Shown here: in pieces, positions 8,546-16,373 of the stretch
How the letters are laid out: each line of letters starts with the position of its first letter
How positions within the stretch are numbered: position 1 is the first letter of the stretch
From: Robiginitomaculum sp.
GTDB taxonomy: Bacteria; Pseudomonadota; Alphaproteobacteria; Caulobacterales; Maricaulaceae
NCBI GenBank assembly: GCA_021647805.1
Contig: JAKITZ010000004.1
Coordinates: 1-28,202 of the forward strand
DNA length: 28,202 nt
Direction: 5' to 3'
Made by a program: the position numbers and the translations under genes
Notes under the pieces: model-generated
The model's database searches: none
Seen by the model: the letters and a program-made list of their open reading frames with translations, nothing else
Told to the model about the DNA's origin: nothing

Positions 8546-9729
8546 TTCTTTTTTTGCTGCTCGATCCAGTTGCCAATAACTTGCCTCTCTTCATCACTCA
8601 TCGGTGTGGCACTACCCAGGGGCATGGTTTTTCCTACCACTACCTGATCATAAATGCTTGATGAAAATTGTTCGAACTGCTCTCTTGTATCAAGTATCAA
8701 ACCCATAGGTGCTTCGTCAAATCTGGCATGGGTCGGGTTGGCGCTATGGCATGCAGTACAATGACGCTGGACTATTTCTTCAACTTGCGAGAAATCAATT
8801 TTGCCGGAGTGCGTTGCGGTTTTGGGAACAGTAGCAGCAGCAAAAATCATCGTCGCGATAAACAATCCAAATCCAGCAAATAATATTGGATACACTACTT
8901 TATCTTTGTGGCGCAAATTAAAGAAATGCCTGATCAACACACCGCTTAAACTCAATAATGCCAATAATAACCAGTTCAAATGATGACCGGTCAAATTCGG
9001 GTAATGGGTGGAAACCATTATCAATAATACCGGCAAGGTCATGTAATTGTTATGGACGCTACGTTGTTTGGCCATAACCAACAATTTTGGATCAGGAGTT
9101 TCACCGGCCAGCATAGATGCAACTACGACTTTCTGATTTGGAATTATCACAAAAAACACATTGCCAGCCATGGCTGTACCGATCATCGCCCCCACATGTA
9201 AAAATGCCCCGCGATCACTAAATACTTGCACCAAAATATAAGTGCTAAGGATTAAAAACCCGAACCATAAAGCACCGGAAACCATACTGCTCACTGTGGT
9301 AGTTAGGCGGCAAATTATGTCATAAATAATCCAGCCGATGATGAGAAAACCAACCCCGACACTAATAGCTGCTAATTGGCTTAAATCGGCGCGTAGCGGA
9401 TCAATAAGGTACAAATCAGCCTGCCAATAATACATCAAAATCATCAGGCCAATGCCAGATAACCATGTGACATAGGCCTCCCATTTGAACCAATGCAAAT
9501 GGTCTGGAAGGTGTTTGGGTGCGACTTGAAATTTCTTTTTGTGGTAAAATCCACCGCCATGCACTGCCCAAAGGCCGCCGGACACACCGGGTTCCTTTTC
9601 ATTGGCCTCTGGACGTAATGAATTATCCAGCCAAATGAAATAAAAACTGGAGCCAATCCAGGCAATGCCGGCAATTAAATGCAGCCAGCGAACCGCCAAA
9701 CTCATCCATGGCAGAATATCAATTTCCAT
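8542..9729 (-). CDS. puuD: Membrane-bound urate oxidase PuuD with C-terminal cytochrome c domain
   Basis: A 395-residue inner-membrane protein. About eight hydrophobic segments occupy residues 8-300, starting with MSLAVRWLHLIAGIAWIGSS, and are followed by a short cytochrome c domain. The haem c site is HCTACH (Cys324, Cys327, His328) and the likely sixth ligand is the Met in GKTMPLG. The family oxidises urate to 5-hydroxyisourate and is thought to pass electrons to the respiratory chain through the fused haem domain, unlike soluble uricase or FAD-dependent HpxO. The ATG at 9729 has only a weak purine-rich leader (GAAAGAA). It follows xdhC by 68 bp, a gap filled mostly by element copy 2. Confidence 0.95.
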   Translation of the reverse strand: MEIDILPWMSLAVRWLHLIAGIAWIGSSFYFIWLDNSLRPEANEKEPGVSGGLWAVHGGGFYHKKKFQVAPKHLPDHLHWFKWEAYVTWLSGIGLMILMYYWQADLYLIDPLRADLSQLAAISVGVGFLIIGWIIYDIICRLTTTVSSMVSGALWFGFLILSTYILVQVFSDRGAFLHVGAMIGTAMAGNVFFVIIPNQKVVVASMLAGETPDPKLLVMAKQRSVHNNYMTLPVLLIMVSTHYPNLTGHHLNWLLLALLSLSGVLIRHFFNLRHKDKVVYPILFAGFGLFIATMIFAAATVPKTATHSGKIDFSQVEEIVQRHCTACHSANPTHARFDEAPMGLILDTREQFEQFSSSIYDQVVVGKTMPLGSATPMSDEERQVIGNWIEQQKKK

Positions 9730-9752
9730 TTTTTCGTTCTTTCATTACTTAT

Positions 9753-9858
9753 TATATTAAAAATACCGAATTAAGCGGTCTTTTTAATATAATTTCTTTA
9801 GCGATCCATCAACTTATCCAAAAACCGGTACCCACTTTTTGGGTCGGTGGAGTATAAT
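9753..9858 (+). repeat. Double-hairpin element, copy 2, inside the 3' end of xdhC
   Basis: Hairpin 1 is TATATTAAAAA (9753-9763) against TTTTTAATATA (9781-9791). Hairpin 2 has arms CCATC (9806-9810) / GGTGG (9846-9850) and inner arms CCAAAAA/TTTTTGG around CCGGTACCCAC. The copy ends in TATAAT (9853-9858). Unlike copies 1 and 3 it overlaps a gene: the last 18 codons and the stop of xdhC (minus strand) lie inside it, and the remainder fills the xdhC-puuD gap. It may act as a processing or attenuation site between xdhABC and puuD-allA-guaD. Confidence 0.87.
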
Positions 9859-10715
9859 AACTGTCCGACAATCGCCACGGCAATTTCGGTTGGGTGTTTA
9901 CCACCAATACCGTCTAAGCCTACAGGACAAGTTAATTGCTCGATTTGTTTTTCACTAATACCATCTTTTTGCAACCGCTGAACAAACCGCGCTCGCTTGG
10001 TATCTGAGCCGATAAGCCCGCAGAATCTAATTTGTGATTTCTCCAAAATACAGCGACACAGTTGATAATCAAGATCATGACAATGAGTGACAATCACAAA
10101 CAGCGCATCATCAGGAGCCTGCTTTGCTTGCTGTACCGGATCCTCGCACACCTGCACCAAGTCCGCCATTTCCGGGCGATTATCTATCCAATTTAGATCA
10201 ATATCCATATCAAGTAAGATTTTTGCCAAAGCAGCGCCAATATGCCCGGCTCCGAACAGATAAATGCTAGGTGGCTTCTGGCAAGGCGGCTCAATAATAT
10301 ATTGTTTATCAGCAGTGATAATTATCTCTGCATTATCATCATTAACAGCGATCAAAGTTTTTTCACCACTGCTCAAGCAAGTTTGCACCGACATCTTCTC
10401 GTCACCAAAACAATGATCAACCAATGGCTCAAGCATTGCAGTGACAAACCCACCACAACATTGATCCAATAGCGGCCCTAACGGAAAATTTTGTAATACT
10501 GGCTGCATGATCGGTTGTTTCAACATTTCTTTGGCTAGTTTTTGCAGCCGAAACTCCAATTCACCGCCGCCAATAGTCCCTGCTTGTCCGTCATTCCAAA
10601 CCAGCATTTTGACACCGGCATTTCTGGGCGCAGAGCCTTGTACCTCTACCAAGGTAATTACTATTGCCGGTTTTTTGTCGGTCAATAATTCCTCAGCTTT
10701 TAGTGTTAATTTCAT
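9798..10715 (-). CDS. xdhC: Xanthine dehydrogenase accessory protein XdhC, C-terminus from a repeat
   Basis: A 305-residue cytoplasmic maturation factor that binds and inserts the sulfurated molybdenum cofactor into XdhB. Seen are the N-terminal VEVQGSAPRNAGVKMLV block, the GTIGGGELEFRL motif, QCCGGFVTAMLEPL with paired cysteines, and the C-terminal Rossmann half beginning YLFGAGHIGAALAKIL. The conserved fold runs to about EIAVAIVGQLL. The final residues YSTDPKSGYRFLDKLMDR are translated from element copy 2 and are not expected in the family. The ATG overlaps the xdhB stop by 4 bp. Whether the tail affects function is unknown, but it comes after the conserved core. Confidence 0.93.
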   Translation of the reverse strand: MKLTLKAEELLTDKKPAIVITLVEVQGSAPRNAGVKMLVWNDGQAGTIGGGELEFRLQKLAKEMLKQPIMQPVLQNFPLGPLLDQCCGGFVTAMLEPLVDHCFGDEKMSVQTCLSSGEKTLIAVNDDNAEIIITADKQYIIEPPCQKPPSIYLFGAGHIGAALAKILLDMDIDLNWIDNRPEMADLVQVCEDPVQQAKQAPDDALFVIVTHCHDLDYQLCRCILEKSQIRFCGLIGSDTKRARFVQRLQKDGISEKQIEQLTCPVGLDGIGGKHPTEIAVAIVGQLLYSTDPKSGYRFLDKLMDR

Positions 10716-12997
10716 TTGTCTGTTATTGCCTGCAACAGTGTTTCTGGCGTTGCTGGCGCATTAAGTTCGGCAAATCCACCATTACCCACAGCTTGCACCG
10801 CCGCACGTAACGCGCCGTGATAACTGATAGCCAACATAAATGGCGGTTCGCCCACCGCTTTTGAGTTATACACAGTTTGCAGACTTGTTCCGTCACTGTC
10901 ATAAAGCGTAATATTAAGATGATCCGGACGATCAGAAGCAGTTGGTATTTTGTAAGTAGACGGTGCATGAGTGGTTAAACGCCCCTGATCGTCAAAACAA
11001 ACTTCTTCATTACCCAGCCAACCCATGCCTTGGACAAAACCACCCTCGATTTGGCCGAGATCAATCGCCGGATTTAGCGATTTGCCACAAGAGTGTAAAA
11101 TATCTACCCGTCGCGATCGGGCTTCGCCGGTCATAACATCTAGTTCAATTTCGCTGATCGCCGCACCATAAGCATAATACAAAAACGGCGAGCCTTGGTG
11201 TTTTGGGCGATCATAAAAGATATCCGGTGTGGCGTAAAACCCGGTCGAGGACAGCGATACTCGCGCCAGATAAGCCCGTTCGGTTATTTCTGAGAACGGA
11301 ATTTTTTGATCGTCAAAACACACATTGCCGTCGATAAATTCCACCTGATCTTTGTCGCAATTAAAATCTTCCGCCACACATTCAACCAGCCGCTGAGATA
11401 TTGTTTGTGCGGCTATTTTGGCGTCCATACCATTTAAGTCTGAGCCAGAAGAGGCGGCTGTTGCCGAAGTATTTGGCACTTTGTCGGTGGCAGTCGCCGT
11501 AACTTGAATTTGGCTAACATCAAGTCCGAAAACCTGTGCCACGATCTGCGATATTTTTATGAACAATCCCTGTCCCATTTCGGTGCCACCATGGTTCAAT
11601 ATCACACTGCCATCACGATAGACATGCACCAATGCGCCGGCTTGGTTTAGAAAGCCGGTGGTAAAGGAAATGCCAAATTTTACCAATGACAGGCTAAGCC
11701 CGCGTTTTAGGTTTTGATGTTGATTATTCCATTCGGTAATTTGTGTTTTTCGCACCAAATAATCGCTGGTTTTTACCAATTGTTCGACTATTTGCGGCAC
11801 TTCGAAATCAGTTACTTGTTGGCCATAAGGGGTAATATCACGGTCTTTTGAGTAAAAATTACGCTGGCGAACAATTAACGGATCAAGGTCAAGTTCATTG
11901 GCAATATGATCCATAACACGTTCGATCAAGATCATGCCTTGCGGCCCGCCAAAGCCACGAAACGCGGTGGCAGATACTTTGTTAGTACGAAACCGTTCAG
12001 AGCGAATAGTAACATTTGGCAGAAAATAAGCGTTGTCCAGATGGAACATCGCTCGATCATTGATCGCCGCCGATAAATCCATCGAGCAACCGCAATCCGA
12101 AGCCAGATCAAATTCCACTCCGGCGATCAAACCTTCTTCATCAAAGCCTACTTTATACGACATTTCAAAACCGTGTCGTTTGCCGGTCATGATCATGTCA
12201 TCATCACGATCAAGGCACAATTTGGCTGGCCTGCCGGTTTTATCAGCTACCAGAGCTGCCGCCGCTGCGATCAATAAGGCTTGGGTTTCTTTGCCGCCAA
12301 ACCCGCCGCCCATGCGCCTAATTTCAACCATTACTTTGTTTGAGGATAAACCCAAAACATGAGCAATACCCATTTGCACTTCTGATGGGTGCTGGGTCGA
12401 GGAAAATACTTTCATCTGCCGGTCTTCTAGCGGCAAAGCATAGGCAATTTGCCCCTCAAGATAAAAATGATCCTGCGCACCGGTGGACAACTTTCCCGAA
12501 ACCTGATGAGCCGAATTTGCAATAGATCCCGTGGCATCGCCTTGGCGCATTATCTGGCAAGGCTCTAATCTGGCATCGGCAAGTCGCGCTTGCGAGATGG
12601 TCAAAATAGCCGGTAATTCCCGATAATCCACCATTGCCAAATTGGCAGCTTTTCGAGCAATTTTGCGACTATTGGCGGCCACAACAAACAAGGCTTGCCC
12701 ATGATAGATAACTTTGTCACTGGCAAAAAGCGGATCATCACCGGCCACCGGACTGACATCGTTTTTGCCAACAATATCATCAGCGCAAAATACTGCTACT
12801 ACGCCGGGAAACTCACGGACTTTCGCCAAATTCATAGATAATATCTTTGCATGCGCCTTGGTTGATCGACCAAATGCCAAATGCAAAGTTTGCGGTAATT
12901 CTGGCATGTCATCAATGTAAACCGCTTGTCCGGTTACTTGGGCATAGGCGCTTTCGTGTTTTATCGGTTTACCAACCATGTCGGTTTTATTGTTCAT
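10712..12997 (-). CDS. xdhB: Xanthine dehydrogenase, molybdopterin-binding large subunit
   Basis: The 761-residue catalytic subunit oxidises hypoxanthine and xanthine to urate at a molybdenum cofactor, as a cytoplasmic complex with XdhA. The order of motifs is typical: N-terminal a/b hammerhead (ESAYAQVTGQAVYIDDMPEL), RRMGGGFGGKET, SATAFRGFGGPQGM, LNHGGTEMGQGLFIKISQ, and near the C-terminus KAVGEPPFMLAISYHGAL, which holds the catalytic Glu. Length matches two-subunit bacterial XDH. It overlaps xdhA and xdhC by 4 bp each, so subunits and maturation factor are made together. No frameshift is seen. Confidence 0.96.
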   Translation of the reverse strand: MNNKTDMVGKPIKHESAYAQVTGQAVYIDDMPELPQTLHLAFGRSTKAHAKILSMNLAKVREFPGVVAVFCADDIVGKNDVSPVAGDDPLFASDKVIYHGQALFVVAANSRKIARKAANLAMVDYRELPAILTISQARLADARLEPCQIMRQGDATGSIANSAHQVSGKLSTGAQDHFYLEGQIAYALPLEDRQMKVFSSTQHPSEVQMGIAHVLGLSSNKVMVEIRRMGGGFGGKETQALLIAAAAALVADKTGRPAKLCLDRDDDMIMTGKRHGFEMSYKVGFDEEGLIAGVEFDLASDCGCSMDLSAAINDRAMFHLDNAYFLPNVTIRSERFRTNKVSATAFRGFGGPQGMILIERVMDHIANELDLDPLIVRQRNFYSKDRDITPYGQQVTDFEVPQIVEQLVKTSDYLVRKTQITEWNNQHQNLKRGLSLSLVKFGISFTTGFLNQAGALVHVYRDGSVILNHGGTEMGQGLFIKISQIVAQVFGLDVSQIQVTATATDKVPNTSATAASSGSDLNGMDAKIAAQTISQRLVECVAEDFNCDKDQVEFIDGNVCFDDQKIPFSEITERAYLARVSLSSTGFYATPDIFYDRPKHQGSPFLYYAYGAAISEIELDVMTGEARSRRVDILHSCGKSLNPAIDLGQIEGGFVQGMGWLGNEEVCFDDQGRLTTHAPSTYKIPTASDRPDHLNITLYDSDGTSLQTVYNSKAVGEPPFMLAISYHGALRAAVQAVGNGGFAELNAPATPETLLQAITDK

Positions 12998-14430
12998 GAG
13001 CTTACCTCATCGGCCTTGGCCAAAGAAACAGGCTTATTGGCAAATGCTTTTCGCAATAAACTGGCGGCAATTTCCTGTCGGTAACTGCTTGATGCCCGCA
13101 TATCACTTAGCGGAGTAAAATCCTCATTCAATGCTTGGCACGCCTTATCTAGCAAAGCCTCTGTAACGATATTATCTCGCAATACATCTTCAGTGGCTTT
13201 TGCCCTTTTGGGTGTCGCCGCCATGCCGCCAAAAGCTATTCGCATATTAGCAATTTTATCTTCATCATCTTCCCAAGAAAATGCGCCAAGAACTGCGGAA
13301 ATATCCTGATCAAAGCGTTTGGAAATCTTCCATGTTCTGAACTCTAATTGTTCAGCTTGTTTCGAAATTAAAATTTCAGCCAGATATTCACCAGCCGCTA
13401 AATCCTGCTTGCCATATTCTATAAAAAAATCTTCCAGCAATATCTCTCGCTGTTGTCCTTGTTTTCGCAAAACCAGTTTAGCGCCCAGTACAATCAATAT
13501 TGGCGCCATATCACCGATCGGCGAACCATTGGCAATATTGCCGCCAATAGTTCCGGAGTTTCTAATTTGCGTGGAACCGGTGCGCCGTATTACTTCGCCA
13601 AAAGCCGGCCATTTTTCGGCAATAATACCTATTACATCACTGTAACTGGCCATTGCCCCGATAGATAAACCTTGCTTACGATCTTTGACAAAATTAAGTG
13701 TGGCAATTTTTCCAAGCAAAATAATACGTGGCAAGTGTTGCAACTTTTTGGTCAGCCACAAACCGGTATCAGTACCGCCTGCCCACAAAGTAGCATCGGG
13801 AAATTTTTGCAATAATTCTTGTAACTGTTCTTCGGTTTTTGGTGAGAAAATTTCAGCAGTAGAGTTTTGTATTTGAGCGTCATTTTGAGTCAATACAGCT
13901 GCATCAGAAGCTGTATTTTCGCCCTTGGGTTCTGGATAATTATACATTGCCTGTCCCGCCGCCAATATCGGCCCATAGCCGGTACAACGACAAAGATTAC
14001 CGGCCAAAGTGTCTTTTAAGGTTTGGCGATCTGCCGGTAGACGATTACGATAATGAGCATACAGCGACATTACAAAACCCGGCGTGCAAAACCCGCATTG
14101 CGATCCATGATAATCGACCAGAGCCTGCTGCACGGGATGCAATGCTCCATCATCTCCTTGCACACCCTCGACAGTTATAACTTCGCAATTATCGACCTGC
14201 GCCAATAACAAAATACAGGCGTTTACCGCTTTGTATTTAACCTTATCACCATTTGCTTTGCCGATGACCACGGTACAGGCTCCGCAATCGCCCTCATTGC
14301 AGCCCTCTTTAGTGCCGGTCTTGCGAACACTATCGCGCAAAAATGACAACAGGCTTTGCTGTGTGTCGTCCATAGACACATTGACCTGTTGGCCATTAAG
14401 TACAAAATTGATCGTCTGTAACTGGCTCAT
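12994..14430 (-). CDS. xdhA: Xanthine dehydrogenase, iron-sulfur/FAD small subunit
   Basis: A 478-residue electron-transfer subunit carrying two [2Fe-2S] clusters and FAD. Cluster-binding cysteines are at residues 44, 49, 52 and 72 (EGCNEGDCGACTV, then NACIL) and at 112, 115, 147 and 149 (SQCGFCTPGF and GNLCRCTGYGP). The FAD domain shows LWAGGTDTGLWLTK and STQIRNSGTIGGNIANGSP. I chose the ATG at 14430 (MSQLQTINF); a TTG 9 nt upstream is also in frame but overlaps the end of hiuH. The start follows the hiuH stop by 5 nt, and the stop overlaps xdhB by 4 bp. Confidence 0.95.
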   Translation of the reverse strand: MSQLQTINFVLNGQQVNVSMDDTQQSLLSFLRDSVRKTGTKEGCNEGDCGACTVVIGKANGDKVKYKAVNACILLLAQVDNCEVITVEGVQGDDGALHPVQQALVDYHGSQCGFCTPGFVMSLYAHYRNRLPADRQTLKDTLAGNLCRCTGYGPILAAGQAMYNYPEPKGENTASDAAVLTQNDAQIQNSTAEIFSPKTEEQLQELLQKFPDATLWAGGTDTGLWLTKKLQHLPRIILLGKIATLNFVKDRKQGLSIGAMASYSDVIGIIAEKWPAFGEVIRRTGSTQIRNSGTIGGNIANGSPIGDMAPILIVLGAKLVLRKQGQQREILLEDFFIEYGKQDLAAGEYLAEILISKQAEQLEFRTWKISKRFDQDISAVLGAFSWEDDEDKIANMRIAFGGMAATPKRAKATEDVLRDNIVTEALLDKACQALNEDFTPLSDMRASSSYRQEIAASLLRKAFANKPVSLAKADEVSS

Positions 14431-14435
14431 GCGTA

Positions 14436-14783
14436 TCAACTGCCGCGATAGGTGGAATAGGCAAATGGTGAAACCAATAATGGCACATGATAATGTGATT
14501 TCGTATCTGCAATAGCAAAGCGAATTGTAATTTGATCCAAAAACGGTGGATCGGAAAGCTCATGACCTCGTGCAGCAAAATAATCAGCAGTAAAAAACTC
14601 CAAGCGATAAACCGCAATTTTCATTTCATCAGGAGCTAATAGCGGCTGATCGCAACGGCCATCATCATTGGTGACAAATTCACCCAATAACTTACCGGTT
14701 TTATCATCGTATAATTCAATTCTAACACCTTTAGCCGGCAGGCCATTGGCAGTATCTAAAATATGAGTAGTTAATCCGGCCAT
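14436..14783 (-). CDS. hiuH: 5-Hydroxyisourate hydrolase (transthyretin-like)
   Basis: A 115-residue enzyme hydrolysing 5-hydroxyisourate, the product of PuuD, to OHCU. It has both family signatures: the N-terminal THILDTANGLPAKGVRIELY and the C-terminal HYHVPLLVSPFAYSTYRGS ending in the diagnostic YRGS tetrapeptide. There is no signal peptide, so it is cytoplasmic. It is the first gene of the minus arm, starting 31 nt from the left end of element copy 3. Its position ahead of xdhA while puuD is four genes later shows the operon order does not follow the reaction order. Confidence 0.96.
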   Translation of the reverse strand: MAGLTTHILDTANGLPAKGVRIELYDDKTGKLLGEFVTNDDGRCDQPLLAPDEMKIAVYRLEFFTADYFAARGHELSDPPFLDQITIRFAIADTKSHYHVPLLVSPFAYSTYRGS

Positions 14784-14951
14784 TTTCTCTCTCGTATCAT
14801 TTTGCGTGTTGTACTATACTAAAAACACCGAATCGGGCGGAATTTTTAGTATAATTTAATTTGTTCTCCATCAACTTAACCAAAAACCGGTACCCACTTT
14901 TTGGGTCGATGGAGTATAACGATAGGACAAAATTTGGTATTAGGGAATCCC
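14784..14951. promoter_or_regulatory. Divergent control region of the purine cluster
   Basis: This 168-bp gap between hiuH (minus) and puuE (plus) must hold the promoters of both arms, and 106 bp of it is element copy 3. Outward-facing -10-like boxes sit at both edges of the element: TATAGT on the minus strand (around 14811-14816) and TATAAC on the plus strand (14915-14920). Neither has a convincing -35. No other operator-like palindrome was recognised outside the element. The promoter role is inferred from geometry. Confidence 0.5.
14815..14920 (+). repeat. Double-hairpin element, copy 3
   Basis: Hairpin 1 is TATACTAAAAA (14815-14825) against TTTTTAGTATA (14843-14853). Hairpin 2 has arms CTCCATC (14866-14872) / GATGGAG (14908-14914) and inner arms CCAAAAA/TTTTTGG around CCGGTACCCAC. 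The element begins TATACT and ends AGTATAAC, so it has short terminal inverted repeats over its full length. It is closest in sequence to copy 2. Its minus strand carries an open frame reading DPKSGYRFLVKLMEN, parallel to the XdhC tail. Confidence 0.87.
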
Positions 14952-15869
14952 ATGGATAAAATTTCAATGCAACGTGATATGACAGGTTATGGTGCAAATC
15001 CACCAAAAGCAAATTGGCCGAATGGCGCAAAGATTGCCGTACAATTTGTGCTGAATTATGAAGAAGGTGCGGAAAATTGCGTGCTTAATGGTGATGCTGG
15101 TGCCGAGACATTTCTCTCAGAAATGATTGGTGCCGGTGAAGTTGTCGGTGCCAGAAATATGAGCATGGAATCACTCTATGAATACGGCAGCAGAGCCGGT
15201 GTCTGGCGGGTGTTGAATTTATTCGAGAAATATCAATTACCATTAACGGTTTTTGCCGTAGCTAAAGCATTAGAGGCCAATCCATTAGTGGTGGAAAAAC
15301 TCCTTACTGCCGATCATGAAATTGCCTGTCATGGTTTGCGCTGGATCGATTATCAAAACATTCCCAAAAAAACCGAACAAGCCCACATGTTAGAGGCTAT
15401 ACAGCTGCACACCGAGCTTACCGGTGCACGGCCACTTGGCTGGTACACTGGTCGAACCTCGCCAAACACCCGCCAATTAGTCGCCGACGAGGGCGATTTT
15501 TTATATGATGCAGATGATTATTCCGACGATTTACCATTTTGGTCGACACAAGTAAAACAGCCGCACCTTATTGTGCCATATACTTTGGACACCAATGATA
15601 TGCGGTTTTGTACCGCGCAGGGATTTCATACTGGCCAGCAGTTTTTTGAGTATTTACGTGATGCTTTTGATGTATTGCTGCTTGAGGGCGAAACTGCCCC
15701 CAAAATGTTATCTATCGGTTTACATTGCCGGATAATTGGTCGCCCGGCTAGGCTGGCCGGATTAGAGAAATTCTTGCGCCACATCACAGCACACCAAGGT
15801 GTTTGGGTTTGCAAGCGTATTGAAATTGCCCGCCATTGGCGGCAAAATTTTCCTTTCAAGGAAGCTTGA
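14952..15869 (+). CDS. puuE: Allantoinase PuuE, polysaccharide-deacetylase family
   Basis: A 305-residue metal-independent-type allantoinase that opens allantoin to allantoate. The PuuE pattern is clear: an N-terminal DMTGYGANPPKANWPNGAKI, FVLNYEEGAENCVLNGD, ESLYEYGSRAGVWRVLNLFE, the deacetylase-fold ITCHG-like IACHGLRWIDY, and GWYTGRTSPNTRQLV. I chose the ATG at 14952 (MDKISMQRD) with AGGGAA 5 nt before it; the upstream TTG at 14901 lies inside element copy 3 and is unlikely. It is the first gene of the plus arm, with 3 nt between its stop and uraD. Confidence 0.95.
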   Translation: MDKISMQRDMTGYGANPPKANWPNGAKIAVQFVLNYEEGAENCVLNGDAGAETFLSEMIGAGEVVGARNMSMESLYEYGSRAGVWRVLNLFEKYQLPLTVFAVAKALEANPLVVEKLLTADHEIACHGLRWIDYQNIPKKTEQAHMLEAIQLHTELTGARPLGWYTGRTSPNTRQLVADEGDFLYDADDYSDDLPFWSTQVKQPHLIVPYTLDTNDMRFCTAQGFHTGQQFFEYLRDAFDVLLLEGETAPKMLSIGLHCRIIGRPARLAGLEKFLRHITAHQGVWVCKRIEIARHWRQNFPFKEA

Positions 15870-15872
15870 GAA

Positions 15873-16373
15873 ATGAATTTAAGCGAATTAAACCAACAGC
15901 AATTTGTTGATAAATTTGGCGGTGTTTACGAGCACTCGCCATGGGTAGCAAAACAAACTTATCCGTTGTTAAGCAGCTCTATAAAAACCGCCGACGATCT
16001 TGCGGCATTAATGACCAAAACCATGTTAAATGCCAACAAACAAGCGCAATTGGAACTAATCTGCGCTCATCCGGATCTGGCCGGCAAAGCTGCGATTGCT
16101 GGCGATCTAACCGATGAAAGCACCAATGAGCAAAAAGGCGCCGGACTGGATCAATGTTCAAAAGCAGAATTTGCTGAATTTACGAGACTGAACAACGCCT
16201 ATACCGAAAAATTCAACTTTCCATTTATCATTGCGGTAAAGGGACATAATAGAAGCTCTATCTTGGCCGCATTTGCGGCGCGTTTGAACAATTCAACGCA
16301 AGACGAATTTTTCGAGGCCTTAAAACAAATAAACCGGATAGCCAAATTCCGGATCAAGGAAATATATAAATGA
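15873..16373 (+). CDS. uraD: OHCU decarboxylase
   Basis: A 166-residue helical cytoplasmic enzyme that decarboxylates 2-oxo-4-hydroxy-4-carboxy-5-ureidoimidazoline to S-allantoin. Visible family blocks are FVDKFGGVYEHSPWVAKQTY with the catalytic His, ICAHPDLAGKAAI, TNEQKGAGLDQCS and NAYTEKFNFPFIIAVKG. Length is typical. The start has AGGAAG upstream. The stop overlaps the allantoicase start by 4 bp. Together with HiuH it makes conversion of the PuuD product stereospecific. Confidence 0.95.
   Translation: MNLSELNQQQFVDKFGGVYEHSPWVAKQTYPLLSSSIKTADDLAALMTKTMLNANKQAQLELICAHPDLAGKAAIAGDLTDESTNEQKGAGLDQCSKAEFAEFTRLNNAYTEKFNFPFIIAVKGHNRSSILAAFAARLNNSTQDEFFEALKQINRIAKFRIKEIYK

Noticed and set aside
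14815..14920. Transposase-encoding insertion sequence at the repeats
   Set aside because: The elements are only about 105 bp with no coding capacity, and no transposase gene lies in the window; at most they are non-autonomous.
14901..14951. TTG start adding 17 residues to PuuE
   Set aside because: The added codons lie in element copy 3; the ATG at 14952 has AGGGAA in place and begins the conserved PuuE N-terminus.
14797..15030. Minus-strand open frame of 77 codons across the hiuH-puuE gap
   Set aside because: It is antisense to the puuE start and open only because element copy 3 lacks stops in that frame. It has no ribosome site. It is useful only as evidence of the element's conserved frame.
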